From NCBI RefSeq assembly GCF_964340395.1, contig NC_135552.1:14744194-14808193 (forward strand): a stretch of 64,000 nt of DNA, in the 5' to 3' direction. The position numbers and the translations under genes are program-made. Positions 1 to 16,827 of this stretch are shown here, in pieces (the first letter of the stretch is position 1; every line of letters begins with the position of its first letter). Source of the stretch: Glandiceps talaboti (lineage: Eukaryota > Hemichordata > Enteropneusta > Spengelidae). The notes beneath the pieces were generated by a model. It made no database searches, was not told where the DNA came from, and saw nothing but the letters and a program-made list of their open reading frames with translations.

Positions 1-196
1 TAATCATTTCTATAGATAGTGCCATCTACATTTCACATACTACTGGCCACTTTTAAAGTTACATCCCTGCATGCTAGAGAGAATCAAACAGAACAAGAAG
101 GTTGACTTATTTTCATGTGCACCTATAATAGTAATACATGTGCAGCGCTTTGAGTGAAAGCGATGGTATGGACCAGAAATTAAGTGATTGCCACTT

Positions 197-774
197 TTAG
201 CACACCTAGGTGGTAATTAAAAATACTATCCCAGGTTACGAGAATTCATCTCATCATTTAGCACACCTAGGTGGTAATTAAAAATACTATCCCAGGTTAT
301 GAGAATTCAACCAATCATTTATTAGCACACCTAGGTGGTAATTACAAATACTATCCCAGGTTATGAGAATTCAACCTATCATTTAGCACACCTAGGTGGT
401 AATTACAAATACTATCCCAGGTTATGAGAATTCATCTCATCATTTAGCACACCTAGGTGGTAATTAAAAATACTATCCCAGGTTATGAGAATTCAACCAA
501 TCATTTAGCACACCTAGATGGTAATTAAAAATACTATCCCAGGTTATGAGAATTCAACCAATCATTTAGCACACCTAGGTGGTAATTAAAAATACTATCC
601 CAGGTTATGAGAATTCACATCTCATCATTTAGCACACCTAGATGGTAATTAAAAATACTATCCCAGGTTATGAGAATTCAACCAATCATTTAGCACAACT
701 AGGTGGTAATTAAAAATACTATCCCAAGTGATGAGAATTCATCTCATCATTTAGCACACTTAGGTGGTAATTAA
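197..774. repeat. Tandem repeat of about 58-60 bp, roughly ten copies
   Basis: Each unit contains the palindromic stretch ACACCTAGGTGGTAATTA followed by a block ending in TATGAGAATTC and a variable ATCATTT joint. About ten copies differ by a few substitutions and small indels (GGT/GAT in the palindrome, CATCTCATC or CAACCAATC joints). There are no unique spacers, so this is a minisatellite and not a CRISPR array. It abuts a SINE-like tail at 778. Confidence 0.93.
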
Positions 775-777
775 AAG

Positions 778-975
778 TCTGACAGGTTGCAGGTTTGAGC
801 CCCATCACTGCCATTTGTTTCTGAGGTTGCAATGGATGTATACTTCCCAGGGAGTTGAAGAAGTATAGAGGGCCAATTGTGCCGATATAGATCCAAGCCA
901 GGGGTAATAATTGTAAAGCGCTTTGAGCACAGAGTGGGAAAGTGCTATCTAATAACCAACATGTTATTATTATTA
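778..975 (+). mobile_element. tRNA-derived SINE, 5'-truncated
   Basis: A box-B-like motif (GGTTTGAGCCC, near 792) lies at the left end. The 3' part has the GTAAAGCGCTTTGAGCACAG / AAAGTGCTAT pattern common at the ends of animal SINEs and of the LINEs that mobilise them, closed by an (ATT)n tail. No box A is visible; the minisatellite occupies that place. Assignment rests on motif recognition only. Confidence 0.6.
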
Positions 976-1180
976 TAATTCAAAGTTACCCATCGATGTA
1001 TTCTGCTCCAAAGTTCGACCTCAAGAAATGAGTTATTTACGAGTAGTATGTGAAAATTTCCCCTTGTCTTGTCTTCCAAAAGAAATTGAACCTGTCACAT
1101 TTTAAAATGTCATTCTGCAACAAAGTTCCTCAATATATAATGTTAAAAAATTAAACTTTTTTTTAGATCAAAGTCATTAC

Positions 1181-5189
<4,009 letters not shown>

Positions 5190-6434
5190 ATCGAGTGATA
5201 TATACTGCCAAGATGTTTTTCTCAAATTTCTCTCGGCCAGATCTATATATGAGTATAAAAAACATAGATGACGTAAAATGAATACAGATGAGAAAGGCTC
5301 CCTAGCTTGTTTACTTCTGTTTAATATTTACATGTAAACCTTTCAATGAAATAATAATTGATAATGACAGGGAGATCGACTTGTAGTGGATTAGACCTGC
5401 TATTGGTTATTTGAGATGAAATACAGAAAAAAAATATTCAATAAAAGTCAAAATTACTTTAATATCGCTAAATATAAGTAGATGGGGTAAAGTCTACGAT
5501 GTGACTATAACATAAATTACAGCAATTTAAAAACAGTTGTGATAGTGGTTATCATTTAAATTGTGGTTTATTTGAGCAATTTGTGATCATATAAAAATAT
5601 GAACTCTCTTTTCTTGTTTTTGGGTGAAGCTTTTCATTTTTCATAAAATATGAAATATAATACACTACTCTTCTACCATTTTCAGGGTCAATTGTGTTTT
5701 TGCAAATTATCAACAACCTAGGTGGGCTTGATAGAACAGGGGGGTTCCCCTTTCATCACATGACATAGTTCAAAAGTTTAACAATTGTAGGCATATTTAC
5801 ATTTTATCATTCTTCTGAAGTAAACAACAGGACAAAGTTGTACTTTGTTCGTCCGTTGGAAAGCTAAAAATAGCTTGAATTAAAATAGTTAGGACTATAT
5901 GCATCTATAGAGCACTTTTACTCAAAATAGTGCAAATATAAATGCATCCTTGAAAGTCTCACCTTTTATGCAACGTTGTTCTACACTTGTCTCTCTCTTT
6001 TTTGATAACAGGACATACCTCTATTATGAGAACAGGACAGTTTCAACACTATCACAGTGTCTGTGGACTTGATAGCCATCATCACATGTACATCAACTAG
6101 ACAACTATTTCAATAGTACACATACTGCCATACCTATGACTTTGTGTTTAGTTGTGTATCTTGCAAAGTGTGTGTAATCAATTCATTGATACCTTGACCG
6201 TGTCTCGAACACAGAACCTTTATCATAAAACCTAGTCCGTTACCAATATCTTTACGAATATGAAGCGATTTTTTACAAACTGGATTGCCACAAACTGGAT
6301 TTCCATATTCCATGATAAGGAATAAGTACAAGGAGTAATATGGGGTTTTGTAACACCATACTGGGTAAAAACCTTCGCTGTTCATCAATTTCACAGTATA
6401 ACTTTGTTATAGCGTGCTTTTTCTCGTCAGTTGA

Positions 6435-6780
6435 AAGGGGTCGAAATACCACCCCAGGAAATAACGGTATTTTCATAAACTTTAGATTCTTGAGTCATTT
6501 CTTGATTTGACATCACATAGTTTTTTGCACGATTACAAAGAAACTCCTTAGTGCTTATTATCTTTAGATATCCATGAATATTCAGTGTGCATCTAATACA
6601 TATGTATAACTGCTAAGTCCAAAGAGGCAATGAAGGGTCAACTGTGAGTGTGAGGTGAAATAGAGTCACACTTTAATGTTTCTTGGTAATCATGCAAAAT
6701 TCATGTGAGGTGAAATCATGAAATAACTCTTTGAGAACCCAATGTTTATACATTTATTTCCTAGAGTGGCATTCCTGTGC
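6435..6780. mobile_element. MITE, copy 1 of a recurrent inverted-repeat family
   Basis: The left end has CCACCCCAGGAAATA followed by TATTTTCATAAACTTTAGAT; the right end has the inverse, with TTTCCTAGAGTGGCATTCC. The interior has GATATCCATGAATATTCAG and CATCTAATACATATGTAT, which recur in the copies near 21500, 23320, 25410, 47380 and 61165. It has no coding capacity. Confidence 0.7.
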
Positions 6781-8959
6781 ATGTTTCTTTACATACTGAT
6801 TCATTTGAATAATGATAGTCTGACTGGTTGTCATGGTTGAAGGGACTGTACACTGTGATCAACCAGGCTATTGGACAAGCATTTTCAAATCATAATTATC
6901 AGTTTTCACCATGCAATCATGACAAGCAGGAGAATACAGGGGCTAGGAGGTACAGCCAGCTAACCATGTATCTCAACAGCACAATAAATAAACAAGGTGA
7001 ACAGAAATCATTCCGACTTGGGACATGTGTGGAAGGTTTCCTGACACCATCTTGAATCTGTAGGTATCCCTGAGATATAGGATACATATCTGTAAACAGA
7101 TCTGGTGTCCTGCATACACATTATCAATATCTTCATTCTGTCATTTTGCAGCATGTCACATTCTTGGAAATGATGTTGCTCTTGATGAACTCTTCCATTC
7201 AACATTCATATAGCACTTTACATGTAACATGTCCAGTATAGTTACAATTTACACTGTCATTCAACATGCACATAACACGTTGACATGAAGTTCCAATTTC
7301 CACTATATCATTTATTTTGAAATACATGGGATAAAGAGTGTCGTGTCAAATACTCTCTACAAACAAACAAACAAAAATTTTTGTTTTTGATATTTACAAA
7401 TGTCTTGATGAAAGGTCAATTACTGTACAGTTATAATTAATATCACTCAATCCAACATGATATGGTCAAATTTTACGATTTTCGTAAGACTGAAATTCAT
7501 AGTAGATGACTTTTTAGCCCTTGGAGAGTTTAAAATGGTCGATTTTTCTGGTTCCAAGATGCATTGCTTGAGACTACGTTGCTTATGTTGTTATGTTAGT
7601 CTTGTTTTGTCTTTATTACATATGAAATAACATTTTCATTAGGAAATGACGGAAAGACACATTGACCGCTTTAATTGTGAGCGATTTTATAGAACAAAGA
7701 GGAAACGTCATCAACGACAGAGAAGGGTTTTATGGGTAAACCCAGGGTACGGTCAGGTGACAATCACTCCCCGGAGTAGTGTGTGCAAACCTCTCTGCGC
7801 TTACAGAATATATGGCATTGCATGGGGAGACTCATGATGATGCATGATCTTGGAACCAGCTACACTGTTACAGGTCTATATAGAGTGACTATATGAAATC
7901 CTAGTTTACTGGTATCGTTGTCATACCTGTATTTTACCTATGGAACCATGACCAAAACAAAACACTATGAAATCAAACAAAGTTATAAAGATAAAGTTAC
8001 CAAACGCAAATCTTAATTCAGTGTGTAAAGTCAAGTACTAGTAGTAATAATAAATGTAGTCCTGCTTGCAGATGGAGTATGTAATTTGGGACTCCATTCT
8101 AACATTGTCCATTTGGTACACCAAAATAGAGGGAAGAGGGACAGCGTTCAAGTTTTGACTTACCAGCATTCCGTCTCCCCTAGTTAATCTTGACTAATCT
8201 TGTCTCATCCACCTTGCATTGAGGTGACATAGTCAAGATCAACCAGTGGAAATACTAAGTGATAATAAATGATACTAAAATGGTCTAATCTAATTACCTG
8301 TCTAAAGTAACATAACAATTTACACCCTACCTTGGGAACAGCTCTCATGAAGAGGTTCTTCATAAAACATCTATATTAACCTGTGAGGGCGCTGTACTAA
8401 AATTCTGAATTGACTACTATTAGTACTATTAAAATTTCATTTCTGACTTCCATAACAACGTCATAAACCTACAAGTGCTAATAATAGATGAATCATTACA
8501 CTGTTCTGAATAGGACTTCACATTAATGAGTTGTAAAATGACTGGTTTCAGATACAAAAATCATGATCACTTTTTCACTACTGTTTCAGTAAACACAACA
8601 CTTTTACACGTTCAAAATATGTAAGGAATGGAATTTTAAATCTCTGTTCAGAAATACATGTACATATTTCTAATTGTGAAATTCATCCTAAAAAAATATT
8701 TCCTTGGCCTGAGTATGACTGTATGATTTTCACATTCCAAGATACATATGATATAATTAATGGCTTATGATAACATTTAATAATATAATTGGTAACAATT
8801 TCGGACAAAAAAAATGTCTCAAAAACTTCAAAAAAAATGTATGATCCAAAGTAAAATTTGAAATATTCAGTCTTTTGAAAGCCCCAACAGTTGTAACTTT
8901 GTGTTTATATTCTGTTTAACTTTAGATGAATATTTTAGTTCTGTTTCTTACTTGTCTGT

Positions 8960-9395
8960 GGTTATACTTTCTATAATGCGATGCACGAGCCATTTAGAAC
9001 AAAAAATATGGAATATATACCCTGGTCGTTCTATGTCATGACAACGCGTGTCTATGTCACTGGTTCTGCTATGTTCGAAATATGAGTCAAAATGTGCCAT
9101 AATTTCCCCCGATTTTTCTTTGATATTACTGGTGCTTGTATTAGTATGATATTCTCCAATATTTTTCTTCATTCAGCTGAATAATACTCCTGACCTAAGG
9201 GTTGTCACTACTACTATCCCCGTCTAGCGACTTGTAGTGACAAAGGCCCTTAGATCACTCATATTTCAAACACAGCAGAACCAGTGATGTAGACATGCGT
9301 TGTCGTGACAAAGACATATTGTGACATAGAAAACGACCAGGGTATGTATTCCATATTTTTTTGCTCAACTTGGCTCGTGCATGCTATAAATAAAC
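8960..9395. mobile_element. Inverted-repeat element ending in a TACCCTGGTCG motif
   Basis: The left arm (ATGCACGAGCC ... AAAAAATATGGAATATATACC ... TGGTTCTGCT) returns inverted on the right (AGCAGAACCAGTGATGTAG ... CCAGGGTATGTATTCCATAT ... GGCTCGTGCAT). Relatives occur at 41694-41960 and 61913-62560. Non-autonomous DNA element by inference. Confidence 0.65.
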
Positions 9396-11331
9396 TGACG
9401 TCTTCTTACCAAAGATATTTTTTTAGTTGTGAAAATAATCTCTGATTTGCACTTAAATCTAGACTGTACAAATAAACAGTTTTCAATCACATAATTTTTT
9501 TTTTGCAAATCATCAAAGTCAAAAAGTTTTCGAAATATGTTATCAGTTACAACGACCTTAGTCTGTAAGATACGACATGTTTTGTCAGCCGATCAGATAC
9601 CCTTTTTTTTAAAAAAAGGGAACACTGATTAGGGCTTAACACTATGTAGTCAAAAACTACAGGGGGCTTTTGGCCTTCCAGTATATCTTCAAATTACTTA
9701 ACATGATTAAGATTACTGACAAAAGACAATTTCGTGTAATAAAATAAACACTAAATGCACAGATAACAGATGATAATCAAAAAGTTCTACAATTTCAAAA
9801 ATCCTATTGCTAAGTAGTTCCCTGCTTTTGAAAATGGACAATAACAAAGTTCACAAAAAAAAGTGAATTGGTTCATTTCACTCTGTTCAGACTACATGAA
9901 GCAAAATCACAGACTGCGATGTAGACAGCCTAAAGCTGTTGGGACTGGGACTTTGAAGTTGAGTTGTCAACAGAGAAATAAACATCCATGTCCAGAAATC
10001 ATCATAACATGATATGTTCTCTACATGACTTTATAAAACTAAGAGTTAAAACGAGAGTTTAATCTCACCACATTTTTTTCTTCAAAATGCACCCCTTAAA
10101 ATGAGAAAACTATGTCTCCTGAAACACAACTATAGTAACGTTTGTTGTTTTTTCCCTTTCGTATATGTACCCCAAGTGTACACTATATCAGCTATACCAT
10201 TCTGATATTGGACTGTGACAGTAAAATATAGGAACAGTAAATTGGAAATGAATGTGACGTTTTGATCCGTCTACTACACTACAGACCGTGATCATGCAAT
10301 GATTTTACTGTCCCGTTGGTTCTTAGAACCATGAACAATATCTTTTCCATTTTGATACTAGCCTACAACAAGATTACACACAAAATATCTAATATATTCA
10401 ACCATCAACAAGTCTCCATAAATCTAAAATTTTAAGTTATATTTCAAATGGAAATTACCTTCCATGCATTACACAAAGGGTATCAGAGAAAAATAGTGGG
10501 CATAATTTCTATACAAAATTGGTAGCAAAGTTTCCTCATTTTCAGTGGGAGGTTTTTTTACAATTTGAAAACTACATAATTCTTAGATTGTTTCCATGGT
10601 TACTGTGTATACTGTAAATCAAGTGAGAATCAATTCATATGTTACACAATTTTGAGACATTCAAATGTAAATGGTTCCACACTAAATCTTTTCTATAAAA
10701 TTTAAGATACATTCTGTGTACTGTTATGGAGTATTGCTTACAACTACTGACGTTAAGAAAATAGACCAAATGTTTCCAACATGATTTAAATACAACTGCT
10801 GACATCAGACCATGAACAAACAGAGCCTGTTACAAACAGGTAAAGTAAAATACTGAATTGAATTAATAACACTTTGCACACGATGTTGGAAGTACAGAGA
10901 CTTATATTACATTCCATCATTTGATAAGAACAGTTTTATGGTCACTTTACATAGTAGTTCACGTTCTCAAACAAATATCCAGTTCCCCTGGCATTTCACG
11001 TACACATACAAGGCCATAAAACTGTTTATATCAAACCATGGTGTGTAATACAAGTCTCTGCTGTTCCAACATGATGTGTCAAGTGATGTTAATCCAAGTC
11101 ATTTGTTTAATTTCCCTGTTTGTAAGAGGTTCCCTTCATTCACGGTCTGATGTAAGCAGTTGTATACAGTTTCCTGATTTAAAATGGAAAGGATACCTTC
11201 AGAATTCACTTTGTTTGATAAAAACCTGGATGTCAAACAAGATAAAATGTGCTTCTTTCAAAATATGTTCCTTTATCAGTACTGAGTTAGCATCGATCCA
11301 AAGATAGATGGAAGTGCCGTGCACTGACCTT

Positions 11332-11770
11332 TTTATTTATTTAATTTTATTTATTTATTTATTTAAAGGAAGACCAACGAGAGCAAGTCCCATTTACAGG
11401 CTCCTAAAAAATGAAAAACTTAAAGAAAGACAAGAATACAAAACATGTCAAACAAAACTAACAAAATGCACATGAAAACACATTACAAGGCAAACATATC
11501 AAATAAATCGTGCCAGGTGGACTTGAGATGACACTCTTGCAAAATTCCATTTTTACAATTTCTCGGAAATAAATGAAAGTCAATATTCGAAATACTACAA
11601 CAATGACCATTATAAGTTGTCATACATCTTTGACTGGCAAAGTGTTTAAAAACATTAATTCTACTGGTATCAAGTCTAAAACAAGTAAAATTGTTAGTTC
11701 TCCTTTGAGGAATGTAAAGCCTTGCTTGGCAACATCAGTTAAATGCATTGTCAACTTTTTTCTATAGTAA
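11332..11770 (-). mobile_element. Non-LTR retrotransposon 3' end with (AAAT)n tail
   Basis: Read on the minus strand, this ends CCTGTAAATGGGACTTGC, TCGTTGGTCTT and an (AAAT)n tail. It is about 80% alike over some 300 bp to the copy on the plus strand at 14992-15303. The 3' end matches in style the CR1/L2-like LINEs of marine invertebrates. No reverse-transcriptase coding is included. Confidence 0.65.
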
Positions 11771-12183
11771 TTGTATAACAATACAGGCAGTCAACAATAC
11801 ATCTACAGTAGTCCCCTAGCATGGCCCATACAATGTACATTACTTCCACCTATGTTCAGATCAAACTTCAAAGCTAACTCCATACCGAAAAGTGAAAGTG
11901 AATGAAACCACTGCATTATATCTCATTTAACATCCAACTTTTTACATTTAGCATAACAAAATCACAAGGTATACTTCCCTTTTAAACTTTCATATCAAAC
12001 ACTTCATATACTCATCTAATGAATCTCATTACCTTCATTCTAACATGTGTGCCAACGTCCAGTGATGGACTACATTGTAGTTATATGCACAAGCCACAAT
12101 ATCACACTTTCTTGTAGGTAATATTAAAGGACTGACTCCATTGCAAATACTCCACGATAACATCTGAGGTCTGCCCACCCTTA

Positions 12184-15100
12184 TCATTGTTTCTCCGAAT
12201 CACCAAAGCTATAGAGAGACTTACAGTATTCTTTGTCATGCACTGGTGCTTCTCCTTCAGCTTTTTGCCTGATAAGTTCCATCTCTTCTGTCTTGTACGT
12301 TACTCCCTTAGTTTGTCTGGACAGCTGTTGTAGAACTCCTATGATTGGCTTCTGTTCATTGAGTATAGCATAGTAGAGTGGTCTACAGCCATCCTTGTCA
12401 CAGGCATTAGTTTCGCTGTCCAATTCTACGAGTTTCAACACAGCTTCTAATTTACCATGTGCAGCCGCAAAGTGTATTGGCGTCCACAGGTGTTCATCAG
12501 TTACGTTGATATTGCTGCAACACTTCATTAATTCATCAATGACATCAACACTGCCATCTCTGGCAGCTAGATGAAGAGCATGGGTATTGCCAACACTGTT
12601 TAGTACACCGTTTTCCTGTGCAGTACCTGACGTTATCTCTTCCCTTACGCTCGTTGGTGGTTCTTCTCCCCATCCCGATTTCACCACATTTCCATATTCG
12701 ACTACATCTAGTGAACCACCGTTTGTATTCTTCATGAAAAGTGGGTACTTCATTCTATCAACTTGAACATAGTGCCATGCACGTTTACCGCGATCGGTTC
12801 CTCTTACTAGATACATGTAATCTGATGAACTCAAGTCGGCTGTCGCATTGGTCAGTCTTTTCAGTACATCTTGGCCTATTTTCTCAGATATGTGCTTCAC
12901 CAGGAGACGGAATATTTTGAGGTTACTCTTCTGTACAGCATGGTGAATAATATTGTAGTTGTTCTTGTAGTTTCTGAGCGCATCAGCACCTCTGGATAGG
13001 AGTACAGCTACACATTCAAACTCACTACAGGATACAGCATAGTGTAGTGGTGTCACTCCATTCTTAGATTCAGTATCAATCGCAGCACCTTTATTTAGCA
13101 GGAATTCCATCAGATCAGGGCTAGCTCCTACAACTGATCTGTGCAGGGCTGTATGTTCATATTTGATATTCTTAATGTTAATGTCATCGAAACATCTTTC
13201 ATTGATCAGGTATCGTACAATGTTATAATGTCCCCACTCTGATGCCCTATGCAAGCATGTTCCGCCGTGATCTCCACTTCGCATCATCACATCAGCACCC
13301 AGTTCTAGAAGGACTTTCACTGCCTCAAGTCGGCCAGCACCGCAAGCCATGTACAGAGGTGTTATCTGGAGTTCCTTGGCTATTGCATTAACATCAGCCC
13401 CATTCTTAACTAAGTCTCTGATCTTCACGACATCCCCAACTCTTGCTGCTCTATGGATTTCATCGAAACTGCCCTCAACTTTTTGAACATCTTTGAGTTC
13501 CCTCAAGAAGCTGTCGTGTCTGAGTTTACATGCAATATCACCAGCTGTAAGACCACAGTGTTCATTTCCCCTGTCCATCACCTGTTTGCACTGAATTCTA
13601 GCAAAATCCGTAAATGCGTATAGTAGTATACAAATGAAAGAACGATTGTGACAGGCTGCAACATGTAACAAAGTCATTCCATCTTTCATGGTATATAGAT
13701 TAGCTTTCTTTGCCAGTTCAGTAATAGCACTTTCAGTAGCACCTTTATCCAATGCTTCATACAGCCGATCTTCAATAGAACCACTTACGAATATATCATG
13801 TTCTGCAAAGGTGAAAAACAAAATTATAACAATTCTGGCAAATGTTGAACTCGAGCAGAGTTGTATGGCCAGTCAATATGCCATATTGCAATTATCAGAT
13901 AGATAAAAGATTTCATAGTTTAGCCACTAGGGGTGCTGTTCACAAGCTGCTTTGAGGCAAGAAGGGTTGAGTATCATAGCATAAAGACAGAAGAAGTAAA
14001 GCTGCCACTCGTTTTCAATGCTGTTCTCACTGCAGTGTTTATTAACAACAACCAGTTATCAAACCTAGCCTAACCACTACTGTTATGATATTTTAAGAAC
14101 ATACAGTGCTCTTTTGGCACACTGTTTGTTCATGGCTTTTGTGCACAAAATCAGCAGCCATGACCAAAAATTTTAGCCCTCACTTTGCAAAATTTTGGAT
14201 GCCCTCTTGTGATCCTTCTATGCAAAATGGTCATAACTTAGGTAACCCAAATATGACGTGTGGACCCAAAAATCAGTTTGATTTGATTTATTGTACCAGA
14301 ATGATATTATGTGTACAGCTACACAAATACCTTTACCAACAGGTGATTTAATACTGTTCACAACTTGTATATTAAGAGTATGGTTAAGTCATTACATCTA
14401 ACAAAACGATTTTTAAAATAGATGCCAGTTGCAGTTTCACAACTACACAATTGTAAGCTAACTGTGTTACACATTGAAAAATGAAGATGGTGGGATTATA
14501 GAAATACAATTGTAAAATTGTTAGATTATTCAATGACATTCATTCATTCATACCGAATATTTCTATTAACTCCTCTCCAAAGTCACTGTCTGTTTCTAGT
14601 GGAAGTGGTACAACTTCGTAACTCCGGAACAGTGCATCTGAAAACATAACCAAACACATAGCATCAATACTCATACACCGTAGTAAATATAACTTCATTT
14701 ATATCTAAGCAAGTCTCTGACAAAAAATATAATTTCCCCACCCATATTAGACATTAAATAATCTTGAATTGTTGATTTATCATCTAAATTGATAATTAAT
14801 GGACGAACAGTGGAGTTGGTATAACTGACAGCATTGATTTATCACGACTAATTTGTATACTGTAGGAGTGTGCTGGCAAAGCTGCTCAGCCTTGCAATTT
14901 AACTCGGGGCCACAGTTGTAAGGGGCCACAGATGAATATTATCGATACTGTATCTTCCAAGGGTGTATTTGCTTGTACATAAATAAACACTGTGCCATTC
15001 AGAGGTGTACGACAACTTATAATGATCTTTGTTGTAGTAATTTCGATTATTGACTCTAATTTATCTCTGAAAAATTTAAAAAACGCAATTTTGTCATCTC

Positions 15101-16827
15101 AGGTCCACCTGGCAAGATTGATTTTATATATTTGCCTTGTAATGTGTTTTTATGTGTATTTTGTTAGTTTTGTTTGTTTGACATGTTTGTATGTTTTTGT
15201 ATTGTTTTTTTTTCTTTTTCTCTAGTTTTTCATTTGTAGGAGTGACAGCCTGTAAATGGGACTTGCTCCCGTTGGTCTTTAAATAAATAAATAAATAAAT
15301 AAGTACTAATTGCTAGTTGGGCAAAACAGGATTGAATAGAACAGAGTTTTCAACTTATCTGTCCACACAGTGTAGATATTCTTTGCGTTTTCTGTATTGT
15401 ACTTCTGTTCAAACACAAATCATGTCAAGTTAAAGTATACATGACACAAGGATACACTATCACGGATATGAAGAGAACTCAACAAAAGATACATACCCTC
15501 GTCATCACTGTCAAGCTCTCCTTTCTCTTCACATATCTGTTCAAAATCAGCTACCACAGGTTCAATGGTTATCCCCTGACTGACCTTTAACCTTTTGGCA
15601 AGATATACTGACACTGTACCATTTTGACAGTCCTCAAGAAATCTTTGCGCTGCATGTTTTCCATCCACACTAATGTGTACCCAGTCTTTATCAATTTGTA
15701 CAACTTCATAGAAGTGTTCTTCCTTTTCATCAACATACAGCGGTTTGTTTGCATCCTGTAGGTTGTCTATTTCCTCTTGTAGTTTTACTATATCATACCC
15801 ACCAGTATGAGTAATTGACAGCCGAGCTGAATACAGAGGAATAAATGTGAATGAAAGGTTTAGTATTCTTTACAGTGGTTTCAATCTAACTTTAGACAAT
15901 ATAAGTAATGTAACATACACACTGATACATTACCAAATTTTTTCTGGCAAACTTTATGTATTTGTTCACACAATATTTTCCATCTATCTGAGCTCCTGTC
16001 CCAACCTTGCCACTTCACGGTGGGACAGGTGACAAAATAAAGAGACCTACATATGTACTCTCATTTATTTAGCATTTGTACCAGATTTGGTTAGTATTGA
16101 GTGTTAGATGTCAGCAATGGGACTTGTCCATAGACAGAGGGGTGGACACAGTGCACCATGGCCATGTGTTATTCACCTCATGGTTGTTCCTGATAGGGCT
16201 TGTCCATAGACAGAGGGGTGGACACACCATGGCCATGTGTTATTCACCTCATGGTTGTTCCTGATAGAGCTTGTCCATAGACAGAGGGGTGGACACACCA
16301 TGGCCATGTGTTATTCACCTCATGGTTGTTCCTGATAGGGCTGGCCATAGACAGAGGGTGGACACACCATGGCCATGTGTTATTCACCTCATGGTTGTTC
16401 CTGATTGGGCTGTCCATAGACAGAGGGGTGGACACACCATGGCCATGTGTTATTCACCTCATGGTTGTTCCTGATTGGGCTGTCCATAGACAGAGGGGTG
16501 GACCATAGACCATAGGTGAATAACACATGGCCATGGTGTGTCCACCCCTCTGTCTATGGGTGGAGGGTCTATGGGTGGACACAACATGGCCATGTGTTAT
16601 TCACCTCATGGTTGTTCCTGATAGGGCTGTCCATAGACAGCGGGATGGACAGACTGAGGCACAACACCATGGATATGGGTCATCCCTCCCTCATCGCTGT
16701 GTCTGCTGTATACAATGTAGATGATTCGAATTGTAAAGTGTCTTAGTCTGAGTTACGTACCTGAACCTGGTGGTCTACTCTCATCAGTAATGGTGTCCCA
16801 GCCATTTTCTCTCACATTTCCTGCCAT
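12184..16827 (-). CDS. Ankyrin-repeat protein, 699 residues, four coding exons
   Basis: Exons: 16827-16761, 15826-15497, 14637-14554 and 13802-12184. All introns are GT-AG and all three are phase 1. The ATG (MAGNVRENGWD) lies five bases inside an exon that follows a CACAATACAG acceptor, so a 5' non-coding exon is likely upstream. Residues 24-160 form a non-ankyrin N-terminal part with a Tyr/Val-rich segment (EEHFYEVVQIDKDWVHISV) and acidic linkers (CEEKGELDSDDED). Ankyrin-type helices begin near residue 200; clear repeats lie at about 273-460 (HRAARVGD, TPLYMACGAGR, CLHRASEWGH, TALHRSVVG, TPLHYAVSC, IIHHAVQKS). A 100-residue insert follows, then repeats at about 568-650 (ALHLAARDGS, TPIHFAAAHGK, PLYYAILNEQ). 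The last exon carries nearly all repeats. No enzyme domain, signal peptide or membrane segment is visible. Ankyrin repeats normally bind other proteins; the partner cannot be inferred. Family not recognised. Confidence 0.9.
14992..15303 (+). mobile_element. Non-LTR retrotransposon 3' end with (AAAT)n tail
   Basis: It shares the block TTGTAGTAATTTCGATTATT ... AGGTCCACCTGGCA ... TGCCTTGTAATGTGTTTT with the minus-strand copy at 11332-11770. It ends GGGACTTGCTCCCGTTGGTC and (AAAT)n. It sits antisense in intron 2 of the ankyrin gene. The 5' boundary is uncertain and could extend left to about 14880. Confidence 0.65.
16115..16660. repeat. Minisatellite of about 65 bp with one inverted unit
   Basis: Six or seven direct units contain CCATAGACAGAGGGGTGGAC, ACACCATGGCCATGTG and TATTCACCTCATGGTTGTTC. 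One unit at about 16508-16560 is inverted, so neighbouring units can pair as a hairpin. The array lies in intron 1 of the ankyrin gene, about 100 bp from the exon 1 donor. Reading frames across it are repeat products. Confidence 0.92.

Larger units (their letters stand above)
5190..12183. other. Gene-free interval of 7 kb with dispersed repeats
   Basis: No exon with coherent coding potential and splice signals was found on either strand. Reading frames here are short and unrelated to known domains. Recognisable content: a TTAA-type element at 6435-6780, a half copy of a CCTGCTTGCAGA element at 8040-8110, an inverted-repeat element at 8960-9395 and a LINE tail at 11332-11770. The rest is AT-rich sequence without visible structure. 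Some of the right end may be the 3' UTR of the ankyrin gene. Confidence 0.6.

Noticed and set aside
197-774. Regular repeats that could look like a CRISPR array
   Set aside because: Repeats are contiguous with no unique spacers, in animal DNA; it is a minisatellite.
13803-13821. Start codon at 13821 for the ankyrin protein (MFFTFAE...)
   Set aside because: The first six codons lie in the intron, upstream of a TTTGCAG acceptor; phase-matched upstream exons give a better start at 16827.
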